Shown here piece by piece: positions 9,504-20,739 of a stretch of 64,000 nt of DNA. Both the position numbers and the translations under genes were made by a program. Within the stretch, counting starts at the first letter, position 1, and every line of letters begins with the position of its first letter. Location of the stretch: positions 21,330,101-21,394,100 of the forward strand of contig NW_026947491.1 in the NCBI RefSeq assembly GCF_034190915.1, read 5' to 3'. The stretch comes from Cavia porcellus (taxonomy: Eukaryota > Chordata > Mammalia > Rodentia > Caviidae). Under the pieces are notes generated by a model, which ran no database searches, was not told the DNA's origin, and worked only from the letters and a program-made list of their open reading frames with translations.

Positions 9504-11308
9504 TATCCCGTCTTATGATTATTATTATGAAAAGGGGTGAAGATTTCTCTCTTTAACTACTTCCTGCTGGCAAAGGGCACTGTACTGGAGCCTAAGGGAG
9601 TCGATGGGATGAAGATTGATGCCCAGGTAGATGCTGCTGCCAGGTGTTTTAGCCAGGACAACTTCACTGGTAAATGCACATATGTCAGACTGGAAAAACA
9701 AAGAGACAAGATGTTATGAGGAGACATGGCACTGTCATATTTAAGGACCCAGGTGAGGTAGAAGGAAAGGTGCCTTTGATTTACACATATCATTCTATCA
9801 GGACCATGTTGAGGTAGAAACATTTCCATGGTAAAGCAGAATTCTGAAAATTAAACATGGGGTTAGGAGGAGTAGAGTTATGAGAGGTGATTACTCCCCC
9901 ATCTGAAAGCATAAAAGTTAAGACTGTAGGTTGGTAAGGCTTGTCTCTGGTATGCATGATGTTGGAGTCTGTAGGCAATACTGTTAAAGAGTCCTGCTGT
10001 AAAAATGATCATTAAGGAATTAGGAACCAAAGTGGATAACAAAACATGACTTAGTCTGTTAACTGTGGCTGCGAGGCCTTTGTGAGACGGAGACAGGTAG
10101 GCAACAGAAGATGAGATGACCACTCAGAATGATCAGATTTAGGGCTGCAAGGGCACCTCTTAGCCTGAGTGATGTGAAACCAGAAGGCAGTCCAACAGCT
10201 TTGATTTAGACTTGGGTCACTGTAACCTGGTTGTAGTCCTTGGAATGACTTGCTGTAACAGAACTTTAGCAAGTATGAGAAAGGCTTTTATGTATCCTGA
10301 AAAAGTATAAACCAAATGAGAAGACAAAATGTATCTGTCAGTCTTGACAAGGGTTGTCTGACAAATTGGTGAATAAGAAAGGAAGAGGGTGGTCTATATC
10401 GCTGAGGAAGGGTCCACCAGCAACAACAGGTGGAAGCTGTTGAGGCCTCAGTGTGTCTAAGTCAGCCTGTATAAAAGACATTTTAAGATTTAGGACTGGG
10501 ACCTGCACAAAATAGGCCCTGTTTGTAAATGGCATAGGTTGACCATCAATACCCCATCATAGAGATTGAGGACTTAATATAGCAGCCTGAATACTCAGGA
10601 AGAACTCTGTATATATGGCCTCTATGTCCACAAATATAGAGCATGTCTTACCTGAGAGTTTTAGTGGAACTTGGACTCTGAGACGGACACCCACAAAGGG
10701 GGCTGCTGGCCCTGAGTCTTCTCAGTCTTCAGCAGCAATTTTCTGTCGGTGATGAATCTGGCAGTGTCCACATTTCCTGTGAGGGCTAGAACTTAGAATG
10801 ACTTACCCACTCTCTGGTGGCTAGGACAGTCCAGTAGCCCTGGAGTAAGGTCTCAAAGAATGCCAGGATGGGGCATTTTGTTGCCCAATGTCTTCTGCTG
10901 CCTTTGAGCATGGTCCATGGAGAGGCCAGGCAGCTCCACCTTGTGTAGGTTTACCTGTCTCAGAACTCCAAGTGTCACAAGTGTTAAAAATATAAAAAAA
11001 CCATATTAAGATCTCGGTAAGGTTTGAAGGTCAAGTTTTGCCTTTTTGTTTGGGATTTGGACTATAGTAGAATTAAGTAAGTATGTAGGAATTTAATATT
11101 GGCATTTTAGATCAGAGAGCAGGCTTTATCTGGATGGCATATCGCTTTTTTTATAGGGTGACACGTAGAATTAACAAAAAAAGCTTTAGTCTGCCAAACA
11201 AGGCTTTAATGGAAACATTTTGCAGTAAAGGTTTAGCAATCTTATGAATGAATCTATCAAAACTGATCTAATACTGTCAAATTCTGAACACATTTACTTT
11301 TAAAGTTG
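9504..11308 (-). other. Unassigned 3' internal region of the His-primed ERV
   Basis: About 1.8 kb between the gag-like frame and the 3' LTR. Only frames of 60-90 codons are present. No RT, RNase H, integrase or convincing envelope motif was found. It may be a remnant of env or captured non-viral sequence. Confidence 0.5.
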
Positions 11309-13291
11309 TTATTTGCAGTAGTATGAACCAAGACAAATAAAACAAAACTTTGAAGAAAACTCTTGTCTTGAAATAGAGCTAGTGGTTCCCAGCAAAAAGG
11401 AATTTATAACCTTATTTTTTAAACAGGAGATTGGTGAAGGCTTTGATTGATAAACAAGGCTGGTAAAATTATCAGGTGGCAAATAACCTTGATTAAATGG
11501 TTTGAGAATTGTAATAAAAAAAGCATCTTTTGAGCAGATCCGAATTGTATAAAAAAGCATGGCTGAGCAGAGCCGCTGAGCTGCTGTTTCGAGGTGCTCT
11601 GGCAGAGCACACTCAGTGGGTGGGGCAAGCGCTGGGACGTGGAGCGCAGGGGCGGGCTCAGACTGCCCCCAGAAACGTGTAAGATGGCGGTGGTGGCGAC
11701 GACGATGACGATGAGGACGCACAGGGGAGGGAAGGGCTGAGACAGCACATGGGGAAGGGGCTGGGAGGCGGCCCGACACAGCACGCAAAGCTGGAACTGC
11801 TTGCAGGGCTCGAGGATTAGAAAGCCAATTTAGGAACACAGCTGGGTTTTTATTAGCCTCCTGGACCTGTTTTAAAAGTTTGTTATAGTTAGTATGTTTG
11901 ACCTGCTGTGGCACAGTTATAGGCCCAGAGTCATTATCAGTGGTGTTTACCTCATGTCTGTGATCAGCTTTTTCTCGAACTGCTTGCCACAGCTGATTTT
12001 GTTCTTCTGAGCTGAGAGTGGTATTTAGAATCACATAAACGTCCTTAAAATGTAAATCATAACAATTAGTAATACATTTAAATCGCCTGATATAATTCTG
12101 TGGGTCAACAGAGAGGCTACCTAATTTATGGGCAGTCTGAGATAGATCAGAAAGGGAAAAAGGCACATGGATGTTAACAAGTTCTTTGGGGCCAGCTTGC
12201 TCCCGAAGCGGTAGCAGAGCCTGAGGAGATTTCGGAGCAGAGGGCCACTGAGCAGCCATCCTTCCAGTAGGCGCATGTGAGCAATCATCTGTAGACTGGC
12301 TGCAGAGCTGCTGCTGGTCACCTTGGGAAACACGAGCAGATGGGGTCTCACTGTGTGCCTTGCAGCTAGAGGACTGCTGTCGGCAGCACAATGAAGCGTC
12401 ATGTGCACTGCAACAGGGCGGCTATTGCAGTTCACAAGAGGAGCCACAAGGGGATGCCCGTTGACAGTGAGGGTCCTGGAAACATGGCGGCGCCCTGTCA
12501 CGTGACCCAAAACATGGTGGCGCCCTGTCGCCATGTGGCCCTCCTGAACATGGTGGCGCCATGCCACGTGACAGAGGGTTGCAACATGGCGACTGTTCCT
12601 GGCACAAGCTGGAACAATCACGCAGCCTGCTGGAAGGACATAGCGACTGAGACCTAGTATGGTGGGCGAGCGGTGAGAATGCTGTAGGGGATACAGAATT
12701 CTCAGGAGAAGTCGGAGACTGAGCGGAAGCACTAACAGAGGGATCAGAGCCGCTGGGAGAGTTATGGATCCTGGAAGGCGGAGAGGGAGACAGTCGCACA
12801 GCAGGAGGTATCTGTGATGGAGAGGGATTAGAGCTGCTGGGAGAATCAGGCATAGGGGGAGGGGAGAGCAGTCCAGCAGGAGGTAACGGCAGGGAACGAG
12901 TTTGGTGGTAGGCAGGCGGTGGCCGGGAAAACAACGGAGGGCAGGACGGAAAAGTTTGCAGCGCAGTAGACTTAGCTAAAAGTATCTGAGTGGGAGCACA
13001 AGACTTAATGAGAGATGGGCGTGTTCTCAGAATAAGAAAGGCTTGGACATAAGGGAGTTCTAATAACTTGTTGCCAGCTTGACAAAAATCGTACAAGTTC
13101 CTGAAAATGCAGGGGTCATATGTTCCTTTTTTGGGCCAATGCTTGCCGATAAGCAGGTAGGTTGGCCAGACCTCCTGGCAGTAAAAAGTTAGTTGTTTAG
13201 TTTTTATGGTACCTTTAATTTTTAGAGTACATAAATTGGAAATTAGACATTGTAAAGGCATCTTTTGGGAGTTAGAAAATACGTTCCCCAT
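11309..13291 (-). pseudogene. gag-like frame of the His-primed ERV (one in-frame stop, truncated capsid)
   Basis: A methionine at 13,291 begins MGNVFSNSQ, a matrix-type myristoylation start, followed by a W-rich matrix-like region (near 13,150) and a long proline/serine-rich stretch with a PPPAY late-domain motif (near 12,920). The frame meets a TAG at about 12,422-12,424 and continues in the same frame to 11,309. The capsid N-terminus is recognisable (VPFSLSDLSQ near 12,150, then a VFLNWLSN stretch near 11,820). After that the reading becomes a GC-rich R/H/P-rich segment unlike capsid (11,560-11,810), so the capsid C-terminus and nucleocapsid are missing. A 203-codon minus frame (12,121-12,732) overlaps in another register and is probably a by-product of the repeats. 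Confidence 0.7.
12480..12600. repeat. GC-rich tandem repeat (about 35 bp) with ATGGCGG and CACGTG cores
   Basis: ACATGGCGGCGCCCTG at 12,481, ACATGGTGGCGCCCTG at 12,512, ACATGGTGGCGCCATG at 12,548 and a partial unit ACATGGCGAC at 12,584, with CACGTGAC after units 1 and 3. The unit encodes a repeated APPC-type motif on the minus strand. The cores resemble YY1 (ATGGCGGC) and E-box/USF (TCACGTGAC) sites. Confidence 0.65.
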
Positions 13292-13339
13292 GACTGATTC
13301 AGGCAAGAAAAAAACCGGAGGTCCAGAACAAGTTGTCAC

Positions 13340-13853
13340 TTATTTGTGGCACCACATGGTGGCTATGGTTCCAAAAACTCATAAATTCCAGTCATCACTG
13401 AGAGATTAGGAGTGGAGCCTGCGTGGGGTCAGTAACAGTTTTGCCCATGAAAGCGCAAGGCTTTAAGGGAAGTGAGGCATTTTTTCAGTGTGGGCGGTCC
13501 CAAAAATCTCTGCTTTGGGCTGTCCGAACCCAAAGAACGTGAGAGATTTGGTGGACGCAGTTTTGCCCAGAAAGAACCCTGCCCTGGGCGGTCCTAAGGA
13601 CGTGAAAATGCACAGACCCATGCAGTTGGGGAGAACATTCCACTGGGGCTGCCCAGTGCCAAAATTCCCCAGGGAGTGCTCACCTGAAATCAGTCTGGCC
13701 GATGCGGAGTGCAGGTGGCTGGCGACAGGAATGTCTTGGGAGAGGAAAAAGCTCAGGATTAATCCAGGATGTTATCTGGTTATCAGCTAGGAGACTCAAC
13801 TGTGTGTGTGGCCCAGGAGTCAGTTGCCTGCTGATCTGAGTCACGGCACCAAA
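13340..13853 (-). promoter_or_regulatory. ERV leader region and tRNA-His primer-binding site
   Basis: Between 5' LTR and gag. 13,834-13,851 is the PBS. 13,480-13,680 has imperfect repeats (GGGCGGTCC at 13,491, GGGCTGTCC at 13,516, GGGCGGTCC at 13,586), as expected for a structured untranslated/packaging leader. No coding function is supported for the 100-codon + frame here. Confidence 0.6.
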
Positions 13854-14219
13854 TGCTAGAGTTATTTCCAAAAGATGAAAAATATTAACAAAAGATGAGA
13901 AATATAAAATAAAAAGCGGCCTTTATTCTGAGAACACGGAGAGAGATGACCAGCACCCCCACCACTGGCTTCCGGCGATCTCTCTGGCAGACACGTGGCG
14001 TGGGGGCCTGTAAATAGCCTCAGTTTGGGGTGGAACCTAAGGCGGGCATTAGGGATACACAGGTAGCCCATTGGTCCTAGGTTTGGCGCCATATGTAAAT
14101 TTCCAGGGGCGGGAAAATGGCATCACAGGTAACTTCCTAGGGGCAGGGGAGATGGGGCTTCCTGCTTCCGGTTGTGGCTTTCCTGGTTACAGAGTCCTGT
14201 CTGGGCCAAAACCCTTTCA
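13854..14219 (-). repeat. 5' LTR of the His-primed ERV
   Basis: Matches 9,139-9,503; TG..CA ends; CACAT duplication immediately outside at 14,220-14,224. AATAAA lies on the minus strand near 13,920. Confidence 0.9.
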
Positions 14220-14735
14220 CACATGACATCAATATATGTCCAGAAAATTTAAAGGATCCACCACAAATGATAAAACTCAAAACAAATTCATGAAAAATAA
14301 ATAACATCTAATCAAACTACAAAAATCAAAATTTATGGATAATGTTAATGAAGTTTTTGAAATCAATTAGAACAGAATTAAGCCAGGCATAATGGTGCAC
14401 CCCAGGAATCCCAACACTCAAGAGGCTGAGGCAGGAGGATTGTTGCAAGTTGGAGACCAGCTTGCCCTACAGAGTGAGTTTTAGGCCAGCCTAAACAGCA
14501 TAGTGAGACCCTGCCTCAAAAAGACAATTAAAAAGTAAAAGAATCTAATTGCAATAGCTACATAAAATAAACTAGAAATCAATTTAACAAAAAATTGAAA
14601 TATTGATGTAATGAAAAATGTAAAGCATTGTTGGAACAAATGAAAAATTACACAAAATTAAAAAGAGATGTTCTGTCAATAAATGGAAAACATAATATTG
14701 TCATATGTGCACAATTTTATATCAGCCAGGTTTCT
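14220..14735 (+). mobile_element. Old LINE-1 ORF2 relic, right part, with a B1 insertion
   Basis: 14,230-14,380 and 14,540-14,720 (AAATGAAAAATTACAC.. then ..AATAAATGGAAAACAT) resemble LINE-1 ORF2 just past the RT domain. It continues the relic cut by the ERV at 9,138. No frame remains. Confidence 0.5.
14382..14538 (+). mobile_element. B1-like (7SL-derived) SINE
   Basis: Starts GCCAGGCATAATGGTGCACC, then GGAGACCAGCTTGCC, CAGAGTGAGTTTTAGGCC and CCTGCCTCAAAAAG: the order of blocks of a monomeric rodent B1 with A and B boxes of 7SL origin. The tail is short and A-rich. Confidence 0.85.
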
Positions 14736-14739
14736 CTTG

Positions 14740-15120
14740 CTAAAAGAAATACAGTGATAAATCAGCTTCAAAAGAGATTAGGTTTGTTAGCTTAGGATTT
14801 TTTAGGCTTTGTTTTATTTTCACATTATGCTGTTTCCTTGGACCTGAGGCAGTTCAGTGCATCATGGTGGGAGTAGTAGTGGAGAAGACATGGTCACCCC
14901 TCTCTGTGTGTCTGTGAAGCAAAGAGTGAGAAATAAAGTGCTGAGTCCCAAATATCCTCATGGACATCCCCTTCATAACCTAAAAGCCTTCCAACTTTTA
15001 GCTGAAATGACTTGTGATGCTATATGGGTATGCATAAATTACTGTGGTGTAATGTTTTTAAATCTGGGTGGAGAATATCTGCATCAAATGGAATTTATAG
15101 TTTCGTGTTTTTGAGGCATC
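14740..15120 (-). mobile_element. Probable MaLR-type LTR, degraded
   Basis: Reads (+) as GGTTTGTTAGCTTAGG.., ACCTGAGGCAGTTCAG and CATCATGGTGGGAG. These are blocks seen in reverse orientation in ERVL-MaLR LTRs and in the related copies near 17,090, 32,290 and 52,080. The family call is inferred from remembered structure, so it is tentative. Confidence 0.45.
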
Positions 15121-15890
15121 ACTACACCCATATCAACACTGGCTGTAACACATGTCCATTTCTACCGACATTGTAGAAACTTATCTTTTGATCTGAACCC
15201 CTCAATATCATTGTGTAAGTCCCAAATTTCCTCTGATGTGTAAACCCTTACACTGATGAAAAGTTAAATACTTCTAACATTCAATGGCACAATATAAATG
15301 TTTTCATTCCAAGACTTACAAACAGAAGGATACAGAGCATTGGCTCCAAAGCAAGTCCACAATTCACCAGGGCAAATATTAAGTCCTGTAGTTGCATGTC
15401 CAGCATCTAAAGAAATTTGTGACAAATAGCTGTGAAGGCCTTGAGTGACTCTAACCCTGTGACTCATCTGGTGGTTGTAGCTCCCATCGCTCCTCTCTTA
15501 CTCCTGATTTGCTCCCTCCTTGCAGCTTTCAGTAGAAAATTCACCTTCCAGGCTTTTCCAAACTTCTGGGGTCTCCACTGTACATTCAGCTTTACATGAC
15601 AGCTTCACACACTGCCCTCTCAGGGGCACTTGGTTGGTCTCCTGGGCCTTCAGAAATTGAGGTGCAAGCTTTGTTACCCACATAATTCTTTCACTCTGCA
15701 TGTGCCTAATGTGAGCAGTCACACCATCTCCATGCCCTATTCTCACACAGGATGACAATGTTTACCAGGTGAAGATTCCAGCCCCTTGCTGAGACACTGG
15801 CACCCTGTTGAGTCTCTTAGTTAACCTTCTAAGCCTATCAAGTTGACATGAGGTATCAACCATTACATATGCTATTATTGAACACAGATG
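15121..15890. other. IGHV 5' flank, no gene seen
   Basis: No recognised repeat or coding region. Short minus-strand frames (67, 86 and 142 codons) lack domains. No intact octamer is visible upstream of the leader at 15,897. Confidence 0.35.
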
Positions 15891-15896
15891 GATCAC

Positions 15897-16449
15897 ATGG
15901 AGCTTGCAGTGAGCTGGGTTTTCTTGTTGTTCTTTTATTTTAAAAAGAATTAAAGAAAATAAGTAATAAAATGATACAGAAGTACTTGTTGCTCTTTTAA
16001 AAGGTAATTTATAGGGAACAAGATATACTAAATGTGTAACTAGAAATGAGTAGAATAAGCCATGGGCATGTGTGACACTTTGTTTAGCAGAATGTCTCTG
16101 TGTTTGCAGGTTTCCAGACTGAGATGCAGCTCCTGGAGTTGACGGAGGGTTGGTGCATTCTGCATGAGACCTGGAGGCACTCCCATACATCCTCTAGCTT
16201 CACCATCAGTGATTATTACATATACTGAGTTCAGTTCCAGGGAAAGAGCTACAGTGGATATCATCTATCAGTCTTGGTAGTAGTTATCCATATTATGTAG
16301 ATTCCATGATGGGCCAAATCATAAACTCAAAGGCAATGCCATGTACCCCCTACATTTGCAAATAAACAACATGACAACCTGAGCATGGCCTTGTTATACT
16401 GTGCAAGAGAAACAATGTCGGGCCCTTAAGGTATACTCATACACAAACC
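15897..16449 (+). pseudogene. IGHV pseudogene, clan III
   Basis: Leader start MELAVSWVF at 15,897. The normal donor is missing after 46 nt; the end of the leader (TTGTTGCTCTTTTAAAAG then GTAATT) appears about 75 bp later at 15,986, so the leader exon is interrupted. The V exon begins after CAG at 16,110 and opens EMQLLEL. The FR2 tryptophan codon is TGA, FR1 Cys is lost, and several indels follow. RSS: heptamer AACAATG (first base mutated) 16,411-16,417, a 23-bp spacer and a strong nonamer ACACAAACC 16,441-16,449. The heptamer C1-to-A change should nearly abolish RAG cleavage. Confidence 0.85.
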
Positions 16450-17080
16450 TTCTGCACAAGGAAAGAACAGGGTGCAATCAGAACATGGGAACTCAGTCTG
16501 CAATCCAGGGCAAAATAGAGGAGCAGAGGAATGTTAAGGCTGACTTTCCTCTCAGTGTGTGAAACTTCCTCCACATATAATAGAACTGTTATAGGGACTG
16601 CATTCATGATCCTGCCCATCCTGCTAGGCTCTCTTGCTGATTGGCAACACATGTCTGGCTAAAAAGCCTCTACAATAGCCATGCCACCACCTCAGTGTTC
16701 AACTGCCTTGAAATTTAATCTGCCTAATTCATTAGTCCACCACCCTTAACCTTAGTCTCAGGCAAAATCTCTGGACAAGAGCCAAAAGTAGACTCACTTT
16801 ATGACAAGCTATAACACACATCATCTGGACTCTAACAAGCACTGCAGTCCTTCTTTCCAGCAGAAATATCCCAAGCCTGGTCTTTACTGGCAGGATTTCT
16901 AGCAATTTCCCAACAGAAGAGTAAAGGCATTTCAGCTTTCCTCTTTCAGGTGACATCCCTGAAACTTTCAAACTCTTCCAACAAGGCATTCATTCTCAAG
17001 GCTCTTGAACCGCATAGTCAGGTACAATCACAGCAACAACCCACTTCTCTGTCTTGCTGAGAAAATTCTGTCTTGCTTGC
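16450..17080. other. Intergenic, no gene seen
   Basis: IGHV 3' flank with no recognised repeat. Frames of 71 and 85 codons on the minus strand are unsupported. Confidence 0.35.
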
Positions 17081-17089
17081 TTTTCTCTC

Positions 17090-17420
17090 ATTTCTAGGAC
17101 AAAATATGTAACATCATAAATGAAGCAAGGAAAGGTTTACTTAGCTTACCATTTGTGGAAGTTTCAGTCCATACTCAACTGAATGTAAGGCAGGGTACCC
17201 TGTTACCATATATGGCATCTTCAGTTGATATCAATAGCAGCAATCATGGAAAGAGTGGATCATATATCTTTCCCTTCCTTGTATTGTAGGCAGGTTTTCT
17301 GCCCCAGGCCCAGTGTAATATTCACATCACCAAACCCAGTGCTAGGTAATGAGCCAATCACAAATGCTAAATTCAGCCACCTTGAAAGGCCCACTCACCT
17401 TGACCACAGGAAGCTTGAGG
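17090..17420 (-). mobile_element. Probable MaLR-type LTR
   Basis: On + it contains AAAGGTTTACTTAGC, GGAAGTTTCAGTCCATACTC and the following blocks, matching the element at 52,075-52,412 (AAAGGTTTATTTCTTAC, GGAGGTTTCAGTCCACACTT). It abuts, and may have removed, the 5' half of the next IGHV relic. Confidence 0.5.
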
Positions 17421-17424
17421 GGAT

Positions 17425-17712
17425 ATCGAAACACAAAGCACGACATTCTCACTTGTTAAGTCTCTGGATTTTCCATCAAAACCAATGGCTACTGGTGGCA
17501 TTGGATCTTCTGGGCATCAAGGAAGAGGCTGGACTAGATGTGAGAAATAGGTTATATCAGTAAAACCCATGTATCACTATCCACATCTCCATCTACAGAG
17601 ACATGATCAAAAACCAGGTTTTCCTAAGATTGAACACAGTGACTTCTGAGGACAGGAACTTATTACTGTGACACACAGTAAGGTGTCCTCAGTGTGAGGC
17701 CACACAGAAACT
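17425..17712 (+). pseudogene. IGHV relic, clan II (IGHV4-like), 5' truncated
   Basis: From 17,447 the sequence follows the clan II V at 29,130: CTCACTTGTTAAGTCTCTGG, then TTTTCCATCAAAACCA. FR2 and CDR2 are frameshifted. FR3 gives CACATCTCCATCTACAGAGA (17,579) and ends TATTACTGTGA, so the residue after Cys104 is altered. RSS: heptamer CACAGTA 17,674-17,680, a 23-bp spacer and nonamer ACAGAAACT 17,704-17,712. Leader and FR1 start are gone; an LTR-like element lies where they should be. Confidence 0.8.
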
Positions 17713-18229
17713 TCTGTGAAGTAATGCTCCAGACCAGCAGGGTGTGATCAGGACACATGAAGCACAAGGGATCAACTTTGGAGCAATTGAGAAAAATTGA
17801 AAGGTTTTCTTTCCACTAGATGTCATCTCTCATAAGACACTGGAGCATGGAGTATCCACAAAACTCTCCTGTCTATAATCCTAAAATATTTTGTGTTTGT
17901 GGAGGAAGATTTCTTGTTTTATAACTTCTAGCTCATGACAAGATGCACTTAGTATTTTTCAATGAGTCCATACTGAAACCCAGTAATTACACAGTGTAAT
18001 TCATTGTTTGGTCTAGAAATCCTTGACTATTTATCACACCCTGTTAGGTACTCATCTGGCATCCACCATCAATTGCATCTCCACATCATCCAGTCTTGTT
18101 TCATGCAAAATCCTTTTGTTCAGAATGTGTGGGTAGTATTCTTTATGTGGATATATTTGTCTACATTTCCTGTAAGGAATTTACCTTACCCTGAGGACTG
18201 CAGAGAAGACACAGACCACTACTTCTGAG

Positions 18230-20117
18230 ACAGTTCAGCTCTTGTCTCTAGAGCATCTTCCCTGCCATCCTCAAATCTTTCATGGCACTGTCTCCCTTTC
18301 CCACTACTCCTCCTAAGCCTGCTCTTCACCAGGGAGAATATGGGACCCGGTCCATCTGCTCCTGACCACACTACCCTGTGATCATGGTCAACAATGGGTA
18401 GAAATCATACAGACACTCCCATCAACAGCACATGCACGGGAAAGGACTGCTGTATTTTTAAGCTTACTCAATGGGTAAGACTTAAATCAGTCATGTATGT
18501 TCAAGTAAATTTTATTTTAAAAATATTAAAACAAAGCATTTCAAGAACCATGAAGAGGGTCTACCTGAATTTGTGACCTCAGAACCAGTGTGAATCTGCA
18601 GATGCTTTGGCCTGATGCAACGATCAACCACATCCACAAAGGACCTGAGGACCCAAGGCTGTGTGTCAAGGCAGGCAGTAGATGAAAGGATTCCTTTCAC
18701 AACAGTGCAGGTTCTACACTAACACCCTGAGGTCTGGTCATCCTTGATGACCATGGTTACACTTGTGCTAGTGCCATAGGACTGTATGAGATGGCTACAG
18801 CAACAGCAACAGCATCTTCTCAATCTCATTAGAAAACCAGACAGGGCTGTATATGTTTCATGGTGAGAATCCTACCCAGTGCCTGTCTGAGAGCTGCAGG
18901 ACTCAGGCACTGAACAGGACATGTAAGTATTAATACTTTCTCGGTTTTCCATTCCCCCTAGGAGTTGGGAAGGTCTTACCTCACAGAACATACCATGACA
19001 CATAGATGTCAGATCCATAATTTCTCAGATTTATTACCTGTAGTGAAAGGTCATAGAATCACTGAATAAATTGATGTAGTTGACAGATTTCTCCCATGCA
19101 GATCTGAAGAATCCAGGATGTGGTACTGTACAGACATAGCCCTGCCCAAGGTATCTGGATTAGCCTCCTGTCCACATCATTTATTTTCAGGGAGAGGAAA
19201 CATTAAAACATTTCCTGTGTTGTAGAGATCTGCCAGAAAAATAAACAGGGTCACATGTAAGTTGGTAGAGGAACATTTCACCCATGGTTATGTCTGTTGG
19301 AGAGGAGATAGAGTAATCCATTCCTACAGGGTCATTTCCATTGCTCAAACATTCTCCCCAATACTGTATATGGTGTTCTATTTTGGGTACAGCAATAAAA
19401 TGTACATAGGTTAGTGAGGTTAAAAAAAAAAAAACATTACCTCATGGTTTCAAGGGAAACCACTAAGGACACAGGTCTCCAGGTCAAGCACAAGGAAGGT
19501 GGAGACATGGGTGTTACAGATGCAGGGCTTACACAGGGTGCCCCAGCCTGACCACAGAGGGCCTGTGCAAGTGAACAAGCTCCGGAGTTTAAACTTGAGA
19601 AGAGGCCCTGGGGTTTTACCCCACTCACATCCCCATGCTCATTCCCATGGACACATGTCTGCCTGAATTGGGTTCAAACCTTGGAGCTTGGCATGATGTT
19701 GGAGACTCCCTCACTCTTTGTGTAATTCTCCAAGAGAAAATTACTAGAGATTTCCTATGGTGACCCAGCACATATCCTAGGTGATGTCTGCACAGAAGGA
19801 CAGGAACTCAAGGCCCTACACTACTTATGTCTGATGTGCTCTGAACTGGCTATGACAATATTTTGAGCACTCCTCACATTTCTCCCCAAAGAAAATCAAA
19901 GACTTGCATGAAGATTTGCTGAAATAAGTTAATATGTGAACACCACAGTTTTGTCTAGAAGTTTGTACATCTTAATTGTGGGTGTTTTTTTTTTATTCAA
20001 AACTGTTGAAAGTGATGAGCTTTTTTCAATTTGCAAGCAAGGAATTCATTAAATGGAACTCAACTTTCCATCCACAGACAAGAATATTATTATCAGGTTG
20101 GTTATCTATCTAGAAGA
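18230..20117. other. Duplicated intergenic sequence, no gene seen
   Basis: Aligns with 46,390-46,575 and 55,788-57,420 of copy B. It holds a short CAGCAACAG tract at 18,797-18,813 and an A-run at 19,422-19,434. Shared non-coding block; no conserved open frame between the copies. Confidence 0.6.
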
Positions 20118-20713
20118 TTATCGGGTTCTATCCTTGATCACCAATCTCCCAAACAAGTGTATAGTAGAGGTTAAACTAAAAAAAAAATTCTATGATTTTT
20201 AGGGCTCCAGGAGGGTCAAAACCCTTTAATTAAGTTCGAAGATTCAAGGGTATAGACAAAGGATTTTCTGGGTCAGTCCACTATGTTAGGACCAAGGACA
20301 AGGGTGGAGAAACTGAGGAAAGTGCAGGAAATGAGCAGGTCCTTGGGAGTCACTTCAAGAATGTCTCCAAGTAATGAATCAAGTCAATTCAGTAGCACTG
20401 TCTTATCATGAAGACATGGTAGAAATGAGACTGTAGGAGTAATCTTTGCAGCTGCAGTCTCTACCTTGTTAAATGGGGTTGGAGCCAGAGTGTCTGCAGC
20501 TGTGCCCTTATCTTGCCCTTTGAGGTATCTCTGGCCTCACAGGCCACTACAGGCCTCAACCAGGACCAGTGATTCATAGAGTTTCACTTACTATGAATCA
20601 GCTCCCATCACCAGGCAAGGGGCCTAGGCCTAGTACAGATGCACAGATAAACATAAAAAGTCAATTAGTAAAATTTAAATTCTGCCCAGAGCCACTTCAT
20701 AGTGGTCTCCAAC
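20118..20713 (-). repeat. 3' LTR of the class II ERV
   Basis: About 596 bp and the same length as the solo LTR at 38,418-39,012. It ends (plus side) in CTCCAACA, the reverse complement of the LTR start TGTTGGAG. Confidence 0.88.
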
Positions 20714-20733
20714 ATCTCCTCCCTTTTGTTTTG
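20714..20733 (-). promoter_or_regulatory. Polypurine tract
   Basis: On the minus strand AACAAAAGGGAGGAGA directly abuts the 3' LTR start. This is the expected plus-strand primer of a retrovirus and fixes the provirus orientation. Confidence 0.8.
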
Positions 20734-20739
20734 TAACAA

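Larger units (their letters stand above)
9139..14219 (-). mobile_element. Gammaretrovirus-like ERV, tRNA-His primed, deleted (complete with two LTRs)
   Basis: A 5.08-kb provirus on the minus strand. The 3' LTR is 9,139-9,503 (365 bp) and the 5' LTR 13,854-14,219 (366 bp), both TG..CA, with CACAT duplicated outside (9,134-9,138 and 14,220-14,224). By eye about 14 differences separate the LTRs, mostly CpG changes. The primer-binding site at 13,834-13,851 reads TGGTGCCGTGACTCAGAT on the minus strand, complementary to tRNA-His. A gag-like frame follows; no protease, RT or integrase was recognised, and only about 1.8 kb separates the end of the gag frame from the 3' LTR. It interrupts the old LINE-1. 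It is a non-autonomous, probably inactive element. Confidence 0.88.

Noticed and set aside
12121..12732. 203-codon minus frame overlapping gag
   Set aside because: Its His/Arg-rich reading comes from the 35-bp GC-rich repeats in another register. No known accessory protein is recognised.
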